The notes beneath the pieces are model-generated. The model worked only from the letters and a program-made list of their open reading frames with translations, did not search any database and had not been told where the DNA came from. From NCBI GenBank assembly GCA_029959295.1, contig JASCOH010000001.1:974210-1038209 (forward strand): DNA of 64,000 bases, read 5' to 3'. Every line of letters starts with the position of its first letter. Position 1 is the first letter of the stretch. A program made the position numbers and the translations under genes. Shown here piece after piece: positions 28,794 through 40,600 of the stretch. Origin of the DNA: Flavobacteriaceae bacterium PS02334 (lineage in GTDB: Bacteria > Bacteroidota > Bacteroidia > Flavobacteriales > Flavobacteriaceae).

Positions 28794-29207
28794 TTAATTA
28801 TTTGCTTGTGTGTTATCTAATTGTCCTAATACGATTGTTACGTGGTTAGAACGTTTTCTAATTCTGTGTGCGCGACCTTGTGGAGCTGGACGAAGTCTTT
28901 TCAACATCATTCCACCATCTACTCTGATCTCTTTAACGATTAAGCCTGCTTCAGCTACGTTACCTTCTGCATTTTTCTGCTCCCAATTGTTGATTGCAGA
29001 TAACAAAAGTTTCTCTAACTTTCTTGAAGCTTCTTTAGAACTGAATCTTAATATATTCAAAGCTCTTTCCACTTTCTGACCTCTTACTAGATCTGCTACT
29101 AAGCGCATTTTTCTAGGTGAAGTAGGGCAGTTATTCAATTTTGCGAAGGCAATCTGCTTGTTAGCTTCTTTGATGCCTTCAGCTCTTTCTCTTTTACGAA
29201 CTCCCAT
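28794..29207 (-). CDS. rplV: 50S ribosomal protein L22
   Basis: 137 residues. [20 protein letters not shown] near the N-terminus and the tip-loop region [20 protein letters not shown] near the end identify L22, whose loop lines the exit tunnel. One bp upstream of rpsC. Confidence 0.97.
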   Translation of the reverse strand: MGVRKRERAEGIKEANKQIAFAKLNNCPTSPRKMRLVADLVRGQKVERALNILRFSSKEASRKLEKLLLSAINNWEQKNAEGNVAEAGLIVKEIRVDGGMMLKRLRPAPQGRAHRIRKRSNHVTIVLGQLDNTQANN

Positions 29208-29213
29208 TGCTTC

Positions 29214-29492
29214 TTATTTTTTACCTTTGTTTTTTGCTCCAGCGTGACCTCTAAAAGATCTTGTTGGTGAAAATTCTCCTAATTTGTGACCTACCATGTT
29301 TTCTGTTACGTAAACTGGTACAAACTGACGACCGTTGTGAACTGCGATAGTTTGTCCAACAAAATCTGGAGTAATCATAGAAGCTCTAGACCATGTCTTT
29401 ACAACTCCTTTGTTACCTTTTTCAATATTTTCTTGAACTTTTTTATCTAACTTATAGTGAACAAAAGGTCCTTTTTTTAATGAACGTGCCAT
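29214..29492 (-). CDS. rpsS: 30S ribosomal protein S19
   Basis: 92 residues. [20 protein letters not shown], then [20 protein letters not shown] and [13 protein letters not shown] are the S19 signature. It lies in the 30S head beside S13. Confidence 0.97.
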   Translation of the reverse strand: MARSLKKGPFVHYKLDKKVQENIEKGNKGVVKTWSRASMITPDFVGQTIAVHNGRQFVPVYVTENMVGHKLGEFSPTRSFRGHAGAKNKGKK

Positions 29493-29498
29493 ATCTTA

Positions 29499-30323
29499 TT
29501 ATTTCTTTCTACGTTCTACGATATACTTGTTACTCGGGTTTTTCTTAGAACGGGTTCTATAACCTTTAGCAGGTATTCCGTTTCTAGAACGTGGGTGTCC
29601 TCCAGAAGAACGTCCTTCACCACCACCCATTGGGTGATCGACAGGGTTCATCGCTACTGGTCTTGTTCTTGGTCTTCTACCTAACCATCTAGATCTACCT
29701 GCTTTTCCAGATACCACTAATTGATGATCAGAATTAGATACTGCTCCAATTGTAGCTGAACAAGTAAGCAAGATTAATCTTGTTTCACCTGAAGGCATTT
29801 TGATTGTAGCATATTTTCCATCTCTTGCCATTAATTGAGCGAAAGTTCCAGCAGAACGAGCAATTACAGCTCCTTGACCTGGACGCAACTCAATACAAGA
29901 GATAACAGTTCCCAAAGGAATTTTACTCAAAGGCAATGTATTACCGATTTCTGGAGCCGCATCTGAACCAGAAACTACTTTCTGACCCACTTGCAATCCG
30001 TTTTGTGCGATAATGTAAGTTTTCTCTCCATCAGCATAAGCTAACAAAGCGATAAACGCAGTACGATTCGGGTCATATTCAATAGATTTTACTGAAGCTG
30101 GAATTCCATCTTTAGTTCTTTTGAAATCGATGATACGATATCTCTGCTTGTGACCACCACCCGTATAACGCATGGTCATCTTTCCTTGACTATTTCTACC
30201 GCCTGAGTTTTTTATCGGTGCGATCAATGAACGCTCCGGCTTATCAGTTGTAATGGCGTCAAAACCATTAACAACTCTAAAACGCTGACCCGGGGTAATA
30301 GGTTTTAATTTTCTAACTGACAT
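29499..30323 (-). CDS. rplB: 50S ribosomal protein L2
   Basis: 274 residues. [40 protein letters not shown] and the C-terminal [20 protein letters not shown] are conserved; the last includes the His region implicated in peptidyl-transferase-centre assembly. Confidence 0.98.
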   Translation of the reverse strand: MSVRKLKPITPGQRFRVVNGFDAITTDKPERSLIAPIKNSGGRNSQGKMTMRYTGGGHKQRYRIIDFKRTKDGIPASVKSIEYDPNRTAFIALLAYADGEKTYIIAQNGLQVGQKVVSGSDAAPEIGNTLPLSKIPLGTVISCIELRPGQGAVIARSAGTFAQLMARDGKYATIKMPSGETRLILLTCSATIGAVSNSDHQLVVSGKAGRSRWLGRRPRTRPVAMNPVDHPMGGGEGRSSGGHPRSRNGIPAKGYRTRSKKNPSNKYIVERRKK

Positions 30324-30337
30324 GTTTCTGCCTTATT

Positions 30338-30628
30338 TTAGATATTATTATAAAAATCGATGGTTTCTCCTTCTTGTACTTGAACGATTGCTTTTTTGTA
30401 AGCATTTGTCTTTCCATTGATGATACCACTCTTAGTGTACTTCGTCGATCTATCAGCTCTGTAGTTCATTGTATTTACTTCAACAACTGAAATTCCATAA
30501 GCAGCCTCTACAGCATTCTTAATTTGAATTTTGTTTGCTTTTTTATCTACAATAAATCCAAAACGATTGAAAACCTCACCATCTTTAGTGATTTTTTCTG
30601 TGATAATTGGTTTAATTATAATACTCAT
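30338..30628 (-). CDS. rplW: 50S ribosomal protein L23
   Basis: 96 residues. IIKPIITEKITKDGEVFNRF, FIVDKKANKIQIKNAVEAAY and VNTMNYRADRST match L23, the docking site for trigger factor and SRP at the tunnel exit. Confidence 0.97.
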   Translation of the reverse strand: MSIIIKPIITEKITKDGEVFNRFGFIVDKKANKIQIKNAVEAAYGISVVEVNTMNYRADRSTKYTKSGIINGKTNAYKKAIVQVQEGETIDFYNNI

Positions 30629-30634
30629 AGCTTA

Positions 30635-31264
30635 TTATTTGCTTAAATTTTCTTCAATTCCTTCTAAAGATCCTTCTAAAAGCACTAAATTATTTGCATT
30701 TAAAATAGCATAAGTACTTAATTCTGAACTACTTACAACGCTAGATGTCTTCAAATTACGTGATGACAAATATACATTTTTATTTGACTCTCCCAACACG
30801 AATAAAGATTTTTTATTCTCTAACCCTAAAGCTTTCAAAACGTTAATGAAATTTTTAGTGTTTGGAGTATCAAATGTGAAGTCTTCTAGAACTGTAATAT
30901 TTGATTCTTTTGCTTTGATTGAGAAAGCAGATTTTCTTGCCAATCTTTTCAAGCTTTTATTCAATTTGAATGAATAACTTCTTGGTCTTGGTCCGAAAAC
31001 TGTACCTCCACCTTTAAACAAAGGGTTTTTTGCACTACCAGCACGAGCCGTACCAGTTCCTTTTTGCTTTTTAATCTTACGAGTAGATCCCGCAACTTCA
31101 GCTCTTTCTTTAGCTTTGTGCGTTCCTTGTCTTTGATTAGCAAGATATTGCTTCACATCAAGGTATACTGCGTGATTATTTGGCTCAATTGCGAATACTG
31201 AATCAGAAAGAGTGATCGTTCTGCCAGTTTCTTTTCCGTTGAAATTTAAAACTTTTACTTCCAT
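30635..31264 (-). CDS. rplD: 50S ribosomal protein L4
   Basis: 209 residues. The long basic loop KQYLANQRQGTHKAKERAEV, GSTRKIKKQKGTGTARAGSA and VFGPRPRSYSFKLNKSLKRL are typical. L4 is the S10-operon repressor in E. coli. Its ATG overlaps the rplC stop codon (TAATG at 31262-31266), so the two are translationally coupled. Confidence 0.97.
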   Translation of the reverse strand: MEVKVLNFNGKETGRTITLSDSVFAIEPNNHAVYLDVKQYLANQRQGTHKAKERAEVAGSTRKIKKQKGTGTARAGSAKNPLFKGGGTVFGPRPRSYSFKLNKSLKRLARKSAFSIKAKESNITVLEDFTFDTPNTKNFINVLKALGLENKKSLFVLGESNKNVYLSSRNLKTSSVVSSSELSTYAILNANNLVLLEGSLEGIEENLSK

Positions 31265-31878
31265 TACTTCTGAATGATTACATAAGAGTTAGTGTGTCCT
31301 GGAACACATCCTTTAACTAAAAGTAGGTTCTTGTCAGCAACAACTTTCAAAACTCTCAAGTTTTGAACCGTTACATTATCAGTTCCCATTCTTCCTGCCA
31401 TACGCATTCCTTTGAATACTCTAGAAGGATAAGAAGAAGCTCCTACAGATCCTGGCGCTCTTAAACGGTTGTGTTGACCGTGAGTTGCTTGTCCAACACC
31501 ACCAAAACCGTGACGTTTAACAACCCCTTGAAAACCTTTACCTTTTGATACACCTTGAACATCTACGAATTCACCTTCTGTAAAAACATCTACTGTCAAT
31601 ACATCACCTAAATTGTACTCGTTTTCAAACTTGAATTCAACGACTTTTTTCTTCGCAACAGTTCCAGCTTTTTTAAAGTGACCTACAGCCGCCTTAGTGG
31701 AGTGTTTCTCGTTTTTGTCATCGAAACCAAGTTGCAACGCTTCATACCCGTCAACACCTTTGGTTCTGACTTGGGTAACAACGCATGGTCCAGCTTCGAT
31801 TACTGTACAAGGAATATTTTTCCCGTTTTCGTCGAAAATGCTAGTCATGCCGATTTTTCTACCAATTAACCCAGACAT
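31264..31878 (-). CDS. rplC: 50S ribosomal protein L3
   Basis: 204 residues. [40 protein letters not shown] and [20 protein letters not shown] are L3 hallmarks; the Gln in the GGxxxTHG region is the usual PrmB methylation site neighbourhood. It is the first gene of its transcription unit here: rpsJ lies 356 bp upstream behind a terminator, and a good promoter precedes rplC. Confidence 0.97.
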   Translation of the reverse strand: MSGLIGRKIGMTSIFDENGKNIPCTVIEAGPCVVTQVRTKGVDGYEALQLGFDDKNEKHSTKAAVGHFKKAGTVAKKKVVEFKFENEYNLGDVLTVDVFTEGEFVDVQGVSKGKGFQGVVKRHGFGGVGQATHGQHNRLRAPGSVGASSYPSRVFKGMRMAGRMGTDNVTVQNLRVLKVVADKNLLLVKGCVPGHTNSYVIIQK

Positions 31879-31947
31879 AAAAATTAATTTTGATTATTAA
31901 AAATTCCCTTCAATTTAAAAACCACATAAGTTTCCAAACAGGGAGTG

Positions 31948-31978
31948 CAAAAGTAGCTATTAAAATCGAATATACCAA
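31948..31978 (-). promoter_or_regulatory. Promoter of the rplC (S10-type) operon
   Basis: On the minus strand TTTG with TTG at 31978-31976, a 20-bp spacer and TACTTTTG (31955-31948) plus C. Transcription should begin near 31941, leaving a leader of about 63 nt before rplC. Confidence 0.7.
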
Positions 31979-32181
31979 ACAGTTATAAAAATTAAATAGC
32001 TGATTATTACAATCTAAGAAAAAATTAAAATAGCAGTAATTGAAATTTTATCTGATACTTTTTAAAAACACCACTAAAAGATTCTATAAAAAATTCCAGA
32101 AAACCCCGCCATAAGAGACATTACCAGAATATTGTTTTAAAATAAATCTTTTCCAAAATCCAATTATAAAATAAAAAAAAC
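31979..32181. other. AT-rich spacer between rpsJ terminator and rplC promoter
   Basis: Very AT-rich DNA with A- and T-tracts directly upstream of the rplC promoter; it could act as an UP element. No gene seen. Confidence 0.4.
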
Positions 32182-32217
32182 AAAAAAGCGAAACATTTCT
32201 GTCTCGCTTTTTTTTTA
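32182..32217 (-). terminator. Terminator after rpsJ (end of the str operon)
   Basis: AAAAAAGCGA (32182-32191) pairs perfectly with TCGCTTTTTT (32204-32213) around a 12-nt loop and is flanked by A/T runs that give a T-tail on the minus strand. It separates rpsL-rpsG-fusA-rpsJ from rplC onward. Confidence 0.8.
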
Positions 32218-32234
32218 TAAAATATAATAGAAAA

Positions 32235-32540
32235 TTATACTTTGATCTCTACTTCTACTCCACTTGGCAACTCTAATTTCATTAGAGCGTCAATTGTTTT
32301 TGATGAAGAAGAATAAATGTCAATCAATCTTTTGTATGACATTACTTCAAATTGCTCTCTCGCTTTTTTGTTAACGTGCGGAGAACGCAACACTGTGAAA
32401 AGTTTTTTGTGAGTTGGCAATGGAATTGGACCCGTTACAACCGCACCCGTACTTTTTACGGTTTTTACGATCTTTTCAGCAGACTTGTCTACCAACATGT
32501 GATCGTAAGATTTTAATTTTATTCTGATTTTTTGACTCAT
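32235..32540 (-). CDS. rpsJ: 30S ribosomal protein S10
   Basis: 101 residues. [20 protein letters not shown], then [20 protein letters not shown] and SREQFE-like segment ([20 protein letters not shown]). S10 is also transcription elongation factor NusE. It closes the str operon, 11 bp after fusA, instead of opening the S10 operon as in E. coli. Confidence 0.97.
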   Translation of the reverse strand: MSQKIRIKLKSYDHMLVDKSAEKIVKTVKSTGAVVTGPIPLPTHKKLFTVLRSPHVNKKAREQFEVMSYKRLIDIYSSSSKTIDALMKLELPSGVEVEIKV

Positions 32541-32551
32541 TTTCTTTAGAA

Positions 32552-34708
32552 TTAAGCGTTACCTTTTGCTTTTTTGATTACCGCTTCAGATATGTTAGAA
32601 GGCGTTTCAGCATAGTGAGAAAACTCCATTGTTGAAGTAGCTCTACCTGACGACAATGTTCTTAATGTTGTAACATAACCGAACATCTCAGATAATGGCA
32701 CATCAGCTTTGATTGTTTTAGCGCCATTTCTGTCACCCATATCATTAACTTGACCTCTACGACGGTTGATATCACCAACGATATCTCCCATGTTTTCTTC
32801 TGGAGTAATAACTTCCATTTTCATGATTGGCTCAAGAATTACAGCACCAGCAGCTTTAGCTACTTCTCTATAACCCATTCTTGCTGCTAATTCAAAAGAA
32901 AGAGCATCAGAATCCACAGGGTGGAAAGATCCATCTAACAAAGTTACTTTCAAGCTATCTACTTGGTATCCTGCTAAAGGACCAGTTTTCATTGCTTCTC
33001 TAAAACCTTTTTCTACAGAAGGGATATATTCTTTAGGAACGTTACCACCTTTTACAGAATTCACGAACTGCAATCCTACAGGAACTTTACCGTCAACTTC
33101 ATCTGCTGGCTCAAGTACAAATACTATATCACCGAATTTACCACGACCACCTGATTGTTTTTTGTATGTTTCTCTGTGTTGAGCAGATTTTGTAAAAGCT
33201 TCTTTGTATTCAACTTGAGGCTCACCTTGGTTTACTTCAACTTTGAATTCACGTTTCATTCTATCAACCAAGATATCTAAGTGAAGCTCACCCATACCAG
33301 AGATAATAGTTTGACCAGAAGCCTCATCAGTTCTAACAGTAAATGTTGGATCTTCTTCAGCTAATTTTGCCAAAGCCATACCCATTTTATCAACGTCAGC
33401 TTTAGTTTTAGGCTCAATTGCAATACCAATTACCGGTGCCGGGAATTTCATAGACTCAAGAATAATTGGGTGTTTTTCATCACACAATGTATCTCCAGTT
33501 TTGATATCCTTAAATCCAACAGCAGCTCCAATATCTCCAGCTTCGATATAATCGATTGGATTTTGTTTGTTAGCGTGCATTTGATAGATACGAGAAATTC
33601 TTTCTTTGTTTCCAGAACGTGTATTCAAAACATAAGAACCTGCATCTAAACGACCTGAATAAGCACGGAAGAAAGCCAAACGACCTACGAATGGGTCAGT
33701 TGCAATCTTAAACGCTAGAGCAGCGAACGGCTCTTTAACGTCTGGCTTACGCAAGATTTTTGTTTGATCTTCTTCTAATAAATCAACATCATCAGGATCA
33801 ATCCCAACAATACCTTCTTTATCCATTGGAGATGGCAAATATTTACATACAGCATCCAACATAAACTGAACTCCTTTGTTTTTGAAAGAAGATCCAGCAA
33901 TCATTGGAATGATAGCCATATCCATAGTAGCCGCTCTAAGCGCTACGTTGATTTCTTCCTCTGTGATAGAATCTGGATCTTCCATGTATTTATCAAGGAG
34001 GTTCTCATCGTAATCAGCAACTGCTTCAATAAGGATATCTCTGTATTCTTTCACTTCAGCAAGCATGTCTTCTGGAATTGGCACAATATCAAAAGTTGCC
34101 CCTTGAGTTGCGTCATGCCAGATGATAGCTTGGTTTTTTACTAAATCTACAACACCTTTGAAATCATTTTCTTCACCGATTGGCAAAGTGATTGCAACTG
34201 CGTTTGATTTTAGCATATCTCTTACTTGTTGACAAACTGCCAAAAAGTTAGATCCTTGACGGTCCATTTTGTTTACGAATCCCATACGAGGAACTCTGTA
34301 TTGGTCAGCAAGTCTCCAGTTAGTCTCAGACTGAGGCTCAACACCATCAACTGCACTAAACAAGAAAACCAATCCATCCAATACTCTCAAAGAACGGTTT
34401 ACCTCTACGGTAAAATCAACGTGTCCAGGAGTATCAATGATATTAAAGTGATAAGGCAATGTTTCAGGAAGCACTTTTCCTTGCTCAGTTGGAAAGTTCC
34501 ATTCGCAAGTTGTAGCAGCAGAAGTAATTGTAATACCTCTTTCTTGCTCTTGTGCCATCCAGTCCATTGTTGCAGCACCATCGTGCACCTCACCAATTTT
34601 GTGTGATTTTCCAGTATAAAAAAGGATACGCTCTGTTGTTGTTGTTTTACCAGCATCAATGTGAGCAGCAATCCCAATATTTCTTGTGTATTTTAAATCT
34701 CTAGCCAT
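32552..34708 (-). CDS. fusA: Translation elongation factor G
   Basis: A 718-residue GTPase that drives translocation and, with RRF, ribosome recycling. G1 [15 protein letters not shown] at 16-30, G2 around [13 protein letters not shown]3 DTPGHVDF, G4 NKMD. Domain IV is present with its tip loop. The length matches the main housekeeping EF-G. Confidence 0.98.
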   Translation of the reverse strand: MARDLKYTRNIGIAAHIDAGKTTTTERILFYTGKSHKIGEVHDGAATMDWMAQEQERGITITSAATTCEWNFPTEQGKVLPETLPYHFNIIDTPGHVDFTVEVNRSLRVLDGLVFLFSAVDGVEPQSETNWRLADQYRVPRMGFVNKMDRQGSNFLAVCQQVRDMLKSNAVAITLPIGEENDFKGVVDLVKNQAIIWHDATQGATFDIVPIPEDMLAEVKEYRDILIEAVADYDENLLDKYMEDPDSITEEEINVALRAATMDMAIIPMIAGSSFKNKGVQFMLDAVCKYLPSPMDKEGIVGIDPDDVDLLEEDQTKILRKPDVKEPFAALAFKIATDPFVGRLAFFRAYSGRLDAGSYVLNTRSGNKERISRIYQMHANKQNPIDYIEAGDIGAAVGFKDIKTGDTLCDEKHPIILESMKFPAPVIGIAIEPKTKADVDKMGMALAKLAEEDPTFTVRTDEASGQTIISGMGELHLDILVDRMKREFKVEVNQGEPQVEYKEAFTKSAQHRETYKKQSGGRGKFGDIVFVLEPADEVDGKVPVGLQFVNSVKGGNVPKEYIPSVEKGFREAMKTGPLAGYQVDSLKVTLLDGSFHPVDSDALSFELAARMGYREVAKAAGAVILEPIMKMEVITPEENMGDIVGDINRRRGQVNDMGDRNGAKTIKADVPLSEMFGYVTTLRTLSSGRATSTMEFSHYAETPSNISEAVIKKAKGNA

Positions 34709-34718
34709 TTCTTAATGA

Positions 34719-35195
34719 TTAAAATCTAAAGTGTGAGAATGCTTTGTTTGCTTCAGCCATTTTATGAGTATCCATTCTCTTTTTAACAGCAGCACCTTCT
34801 TCTTTAGCAGCAGCTAAAACTTCAGAAGCTAGTTTTTGAGCCATAGATTTCTCATTTCTTCTACGTGCATAAAGTATCATCCACTTCATTGCCATAGAGA
34901 TTTTTCTGTCTGGTCTGATTTGCATTGGGATTTGGAATGTAGCTCCACCAACTCTACGGCTACGTACTTCTACGTGAGGCATAACGTTTGTCAAGGCATC
35001 TTTCCAGATTTCCAATGAAGATTTTTCTGCGTCTTGTTTCTTGTTTTCTACGATTTCTAATGCATCATAGAATACTTTGAAAGCAGTTGATTTTTTACCA
35101 TCCCACATCAAGTTGTTCACGAAACGTGTTACTAACTGATCGTTAAATTTTGGATCTGGCAAAAGAGGTCTTTTTTTGGCCTGTCTTTTTCTCAT
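34719..35195 (-). CDS. rpsG: 30S ribosomal protein S7
   Basis: 158 residues. [40 protein letters not shown] and [20 protein letters not shown] are diagnostic. S7 organises the 30S head and represses the str operon in E. coli. It is 74 bp after rpsL and 10 bp before fusA. Confidence 0.97.
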   Translation of the reverse strand: MRKRQAKKRPLLPDPKFNDQLVTRFVNNLMWDGKKSTAFKVFYDALEIVENKKQDAEKSSLEIWKDALTNVMPHVEVRSRRVGGATFQIPMQIRPDRKISMAMKWMILYARRRNEKSMAQKLASEVLAAAKEEGAAVKKRMDTHKMAEANKAFSHFRF

Positions 35196-35269
35196 TTCTT
35201 CGTTTTTTTGTTATTCGTTAATGTTCATCGTATAAAAACGTGCACTTTTAACTTATAACGTGTTTAAGA

Positions 35270-35653
35270 TTACTTTTTTGCTTCTTTTGGGCGTTTAGCA
35301 CCATACTTAGATCTTCTTTGCGTTCTTCCTGCAACACCTGATGTATCAAGCGCTCCACGAACGATGTGGTATCTAACTCCTGGTAAATCTTTTACCCTTC
35401 CACCCCTAACTAATACTATCGAGTGCTCTTGTAAATTGTGTCCTTCTCCAGGGATGTAAGCATTCACTTCATTACCATTTGTCAAACGTACACGCGCAAC
35501 TTTACGCATTGCAGAGTTTGGTTTTTTTGGTGTAGTAGTGTAAACACGCGTACAAACCCCTCTTCTTTGAGGACAAGAATCTAAAGCAACCGATTTACTC
35601 TTCTTAGTCATCTGAGTTCTTCCAGTTCTTACTAATTGTTGAATTGTTGGCAT
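35270..35653 (-). CDS. rpsL: 30S ribosomal protein S12
   Basis: 127 residues. [20 protein letters not shown], then [20 protein letters not shown] and [19 protein letters not shown]. The Lys in TPKKPNS, whose mutation gives streptomycin resistance, is wild type. First gene of the str operon. Confidence 0.98.
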   Translation of the reverse strand: MPTIQQLVRTGRTQMTKKSKSVALDSCPQRRGVCTRVYTTTPKKPNSAMRKVARVRLTNGNEVNAYIPGEGHNLQEHSIVLVRGGRVKDLPGVRYHIVRGALDTSGVAGRTQRRSKYGAKRPKEAKK

Positions 35654-35705
35654 AATTAATACTAAAATATATTATGATTTAATTTTCCCGCTTTTTACGG
35701 GGTTG

Positions 35706-35735
35706 CAAATGTATGAATATTTTTTTTTTAAACAA
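35706..35735 (-). promoter_or_regulatory. Promoter of the str operon
   Basis: On the minus strand TTG (35735-35733), a 19-bp A-rich spacer and TACATTTG (35713-35706) plus C. The start site would be near 35699. Immediately downstream the leader can form a CCCG/CGGG hairpin (about 35687-35702). Confidence 0.75.
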
Positions 35736-35857
35736 ACCTTAATTCATTAATTTTCAATCCTATTAGCCAATAATATTTTTCGAATATATTATTCCTTCAT
35801 TTTTTGCGTTACTTTTACAAACATAATCCGCTTGCTTTTAAATAATTTAATTCCCTT

Positions 35858-37519
35858 TTGAAAAAACTCATTCCTCTTATATTCTTCTTTTTCAGCCTTC
35901 AAAGTTTTGGGCAAAATCTGTATTTAAAAATTTCTGGAGAAACTGAAAAAGCTACTAAATTTATCGACTCCGTCGGATATTCAAAAAAACATAGTAATGC
36001 AAAATCAATTTTAGAAGAAACGAATAGTGTTTCCGACAAATTAAAGCGTTTGGGTTTTTTAGAAAATGAAACTCTTGAGAATAAAAAGGAAAACGATAGC
36101 ACTTTTCACACAAATTTAAAACTCGGCGAAAAAACAAAATTCATACATATATATATAGGTAGAAATTCTGAACTTCAAAAACTCGGAATTCTAGAAGAAA
36201 AAGACACTTTAATAATGCCTTTGTCCGAAACGGAAACTTTCATGAATGCTACTTTGCAGAAATTAGAAAAAAAAGGATATTCGCTGGCCAAACTCCAACT
36301 AACAAATTTAAAAAGAGAAAAAGATTTTTTGAAAGCAGATTTGTTTTTTGAAAACGAAAAGCTACGAGAGGTAAATGACATCGTCATCAACGGTTATGAC
36401 AAATTTCCGGAAGGCCATAAAAAAGAAATAAAGCGCCGTTATAAAAACAAAGTTTTCAACCAAGAAACACTAAAAAAGATTCATGATGATTTTGAAAAAT
36501 TCCAATTTGTCAATCAAACAAAATATCCAGAAATCCTATTCACAAAAGACACCACAAAAGTTTATGTCTATGTAGAAAAATCAAAACCAAATCGTTTCGA
36601 CGGATTTATTGGATTTGGAAATAACGACAACGGCGATTTAAAAATAAATGGCTACTTAGACTTGCTTTTGGTAAATTCTCTCAATGTTGGAGAAAGATTT
36701 AATTTATACTGGAAAAGCGACGGAAACAAGCAAACTACTTTCAATGCTTCGCTAGAACTTCCTTATATTTTCAAAAGCCCTTTGGGAATTAAAGGCCAAT
36801 TAAATATTTTTAAGCAAGACAGCACTTTCCAAAACACGCAAACAGCAATTGACTTAGGATATTATTTCAATTTCAACACAAGAGTTTATTTAGGATACCA
36901 ATCCACAGAATCGAACGACATCCAAAATTTAATCGGATCAACAATTACCGATTTCGACAATTCATTTATTACGGGAAATTTTGAATTCACACAATTTAAA
37001 AACGACGATTATTTCTTTCCAGAAAAAACCATTATCAACATCAAAGCCGGAACCGGAAAAAGAAACTCAGAAACATCCACAAACAATCAATTTTTCATCA
37101 ATGGCGATTTGCGGCATAATTTATATCTCAACGAAAAAAATATCATAAATATAAAAAGCCAGAACTATTATTTACAAAGTGAAGATTATATCACAAATGA
37201 ACTATTTCGCTTTGGAGGCATAAATTCCATCCGAGGTTTTAACGAAAACAGCCTGCAGGCAAATTTGTTTTCTTCCATTTTGACAGAATATAGATATATC
37301 CTTGCCCCCACTATTTACGCACACTCTATAATCGACTTTGGCTATTTTCAAGACAAAACCACCAACAACGAAGGCCAATTATTAGGATTGGGTTTTGGTT
37401 TTGGACTCCTGACGAAGAATGGATTATTCAATCTCATTTACGCCAACGGAAGTACAGGCGATCAGGAAATTAAGCTCTCAAATTCAATTGTACATATCAG
37501 CTTCAAGGCAAAATTTTAA
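35858..37519 (+). CDS. Outer-membrane beta-barrel of the BamA/D15-like superfamily
   Basis: 553 residues starting at a TTG codon directly followed by a Sec signal peptide (KKLIPLIFFFFSLQSFG); no ATG fits, and the signal peptide supports the TTG. The N-terminal 220 residues are Lys/Glu-rich with one or two POTRA-like segments (LREVNDIVINGYDKFPEGHK). From FDGFIGFGNNDNGDLKINGY onward alternating aromatic strands form a C-terminal barrel; the strand NELFRFGGINSIRGFNENSL carries the RGF motif of D15/Omp85 proteins, and the protein ends with a barrel-type KAKF. A role in insertion or secretion of outer-membrane proteins or lipids is inferred. Divergent from rpsL. Confidence 0.75.
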   Translation: MKKLIPLIFFFFSLQSFGQNLYLKISGETEKATKFIDSVGYSKKHSNAKSILEETNSVSDKLKRLGFLENETLENKKENDSTFHTNLKLGEKTKFIHIYIGRNSELQKLGILEEKDTLIMPLSETETFMNATLQKLEKKGYSLAKLQLTNLKREKDFLKADLFFENEKLREVNDIVINGYDKFPEGHKKEIKRRYKNKVFNQETLKKIHDDFEKFQFVNQTKYPEILFTKDTTKVYVYVEKSKPNRFDGFIGFGNNDNGDLKINGYLDLLLVNSLNVGERFNLYWKSDGNKQTTFNASLELPYIFKSPLGIKGQLNIFKQDSTFQNTQTAIDLGYYFNFNTRVYLGYQSTESNDIQNLIGSTITDFDNSFITGNFEFTQFKNDDYFFPEKTIINIKAGTGKRNSETSTNNQFFINGDLRHNLYLNEKNIINIKSQNYYLQSEDYITNELFRFGGINSIRGFNENSLQANLFSSILTEYRYILAPTIYAHSIIDFGYFQDKTTNNEGQLLGLGFGFGLLTKNGLFNLIYANGSTGDQEIKLSNSIVHISFKAKF

Positions 37520-37628
37520 CAGAAAACCACCAAAAGCCTTTAATCTACAAAAAAAATATTAAAAAAAACTCTTGCTTTGTTAATGTTTTATTAAGAAATT
37601 TGAACTAACTAATTCAAACCTTAATATA

Positions 37629-40600
37629 ATGAGAACAAAAATTAATTGGTGCTTGACGCTTTTCATGGCGTTAATCGTGCAAATTACATTTGCACAACAA
37701 AGGACAGTGAGTGGCACTGTTACTGACGCCAGCGGATTGCCTCTTCCAGGCGTAGGGGTCGTAAAGAAAGGAACTACCGAAGGAACTCAAACAGATTTCG
37801 ATGGAAAATTCCAAATTCAAGTGGCAGATTCACAAGTTTTAGTATTCAACTTCATTGGTTTAAAAACTCAAGAAGTAGTTGCTTCGCCAAACATGACCGT
37901 TAAAATGGCAGAGGATGCCGTTCAACTAGAAGGTGTAGTAATTACCGGAGCAATGGGTATTAAAAGAAAGAAAGATGAGCTGACTTCAGCTTCACAAGTA
38001 GTTAACAACAGAGAACTTACTCAAGCTTCTAACCCTAACGTTATACGAAGCTTAGCAGGAAAAGTATCAGGCTTACAGGTTAACAATTCAAGTAACGGAG
38101 TAAATTCAAAAACTCGTATCGTACTGAGAGGAACAAGGTCAATATCAGGCAATAACGAAGCCTTAGTTGTTATTGATAACGCAATTTCTAGTGCTTCAGC
38201 ACTGCAACAGCTTCCTCCAGAAATTGTTGAAAGCATGAACATTGTTAAAGGTGCTCAAGGTGCGGCTCTTTATGGAGAACAAGGCTCAAATGGTGTAATT
38301 ATTGTCACTACAAAAAGAGGAACTAAAAACGAAAAATTAGTAGTTACCGTAAACTCTTCTCTTGACTTTGAAGAAATTTCTTTTTTACCGAAAAGACAAA
38401 AAAAATATGGTCAAGGATGGGACGGAGAACAACTATCCGATGAAAATGGCGCATGGGGAGCTCTACTTGATGGACAAATTGTTGAAACAGGCTTAGCGCA
38501 AGCAAACGGAGAATCTCTTCTATTACCATATAGTAGCATAAAAGACAACTTCAAGCCTTTTTTCAAAACAGGAATTACAAGACAAAACGGCATTACGCTT
38601 AATGCTGGTGGAGAAAATGGATATGTTTTATTTACAGCAAATAATACCAAATCAGACTTTGTTGTAAAAGGTGACGAAATTGAAAGAAACAGCTTTATTT
38701 TAAAAGCTGGAAAAACAATTGGAAAATTCAAGATTGATGGTAATATAAACTATAACTACTCTAAGTCAGGCCAAACAAATGCTGAAAACAATAGAGATGG
38801 CATTTTACTTTCTCTCTTACAAGGAGCCTCAAACATTCCTGTTAAAGCATTTGAGAATTCAGGACCTGGATCAGGCTGGACTGCTTATTACAAAAATCCT
38901 TATTGGGTGAGAGATAATAACCGTATTAGTGCAAATCAAACATTTTTAAATGGAATTGTAGCTTTAGGATATGAAATCAATAAAAACATTGATGTTTCTT
39001 ATACCGCTAACGTACAATTTACAAATGGAGAAAGCCAAAGTTACATTAACGGCTATAATGACCTTAATGGGCATGACTCTTTAAGCCAAACTTCACAATT
39101 CTTTTCTTCGCAATCTTCGCAAAGAAATTTTTATGGTGATTTGTTGATCAATTTCAAATACCAACTAACCGATGCATTGAACCTAAAATTAAACGTAGGT
39201 AACAACATTCAGGACAGATCTTATAGAATAACTTCAAACGGAGGAACAAACTTGGATATCCCAGGATGGTACAATATTAAAAACGTACTTAATCCAGCTA
39301 ATCCATTAACATTAAATAATTCCTACACAAAATCAAGAAGATACGGTTTTTTTGGAAATCTTGATTTAGGATATAAAGACTTTTTATTTTTAAATGCCAC
39401 TGGTCGAGTTGATGGAACTTCTACTTTATCAAAAGACAATCAGACCTATTTTTATCCTAGCGCCGGCTTATCATTCATTCCTTTAAAAGCTTTTAAAGCT
39501 GAAAATGATATTTTAAGTTATGCTAAAATTTCTGCAAGTATCGTACAAATTGGGAACGCTGCTCCAGTTGACGCATATAGAATTAACGACGTGAGCGTTG
39601 TACCTACAGGTTTCCCATTCGGAACCACAGGATCTTATATAGCCAATAGAGATGTGACAAATCCAGATATTGATCCTGAATTTGTAGTCACTAAAGAACT
39701 AGGTTTGAGCTTAGGATTTCTTAAAGACAGAATCACTTTTGACGGCGCAATTTATAGAGCAGACGTTACAGACTTAATTACTCAAAGTTCAACATCATCT
39801 GCATCAGGACTAACTAATTACACATCAAACATTGGCGATTTAAAAACTACAGGTATAGAACTTGATTTAGCAATAACACCGATTAAAACTGAAAACTTTA
39901 GCTGGAATGTAAGAGCAAGTTATAGCTCAAATAAAACAGTTGTAAAATCATTATCAGAAGGCGCAGATCAAATCAATTTATTTACGGCTAACTCAACAGG
40001 AGGATATGGCGGTTTTACCGTAAGTAACATTGGCGCAGGTATTTTTGCAGAAGTTGGTCAAGAATTTCCTTTAATCAAAGGAACATCTTTAGTGAGAGAT
40101 GATAATGGAAACGTAATCATCGGAGATGACGGGATGCCTACAGTTGACCCTACTTTCAAAACTTTAGGAAAAGTAACACCTGATTACATACTAGGATTCA
40201 CCAACACACTTGAATACAAAGGCTTTAGACTAGTTACTGTTATGGACTATAGAACAGGGCATAAAGTAATATCAGAAACTAAATACAACTTGACTTGGAG
40301 TGGACACAGTAGAGAGACTGCCGATTTTGACAGAGATGCTGGATTTATTTATCCAGGTTCTGTAATGGAATCTCCAGCTGGATCAGGAAACTACATACCA
40401 AATACTACTCCATCCGCAGCCGGTTATGGTGGAAATGGTGTTATTAATTACTATGATCTTTTATCTAAAAGTGGAGAAAACAATGTAATTGACGCCACTG
40501 CTTTCAGAGTTCGTGAAATTGCACTTAGCTATTCTTTTCCTGAAAAATCTTTGGAAAGAACAGGCTTGACAGGTTTACGTATTGGTGTAAACGCTAGAAA

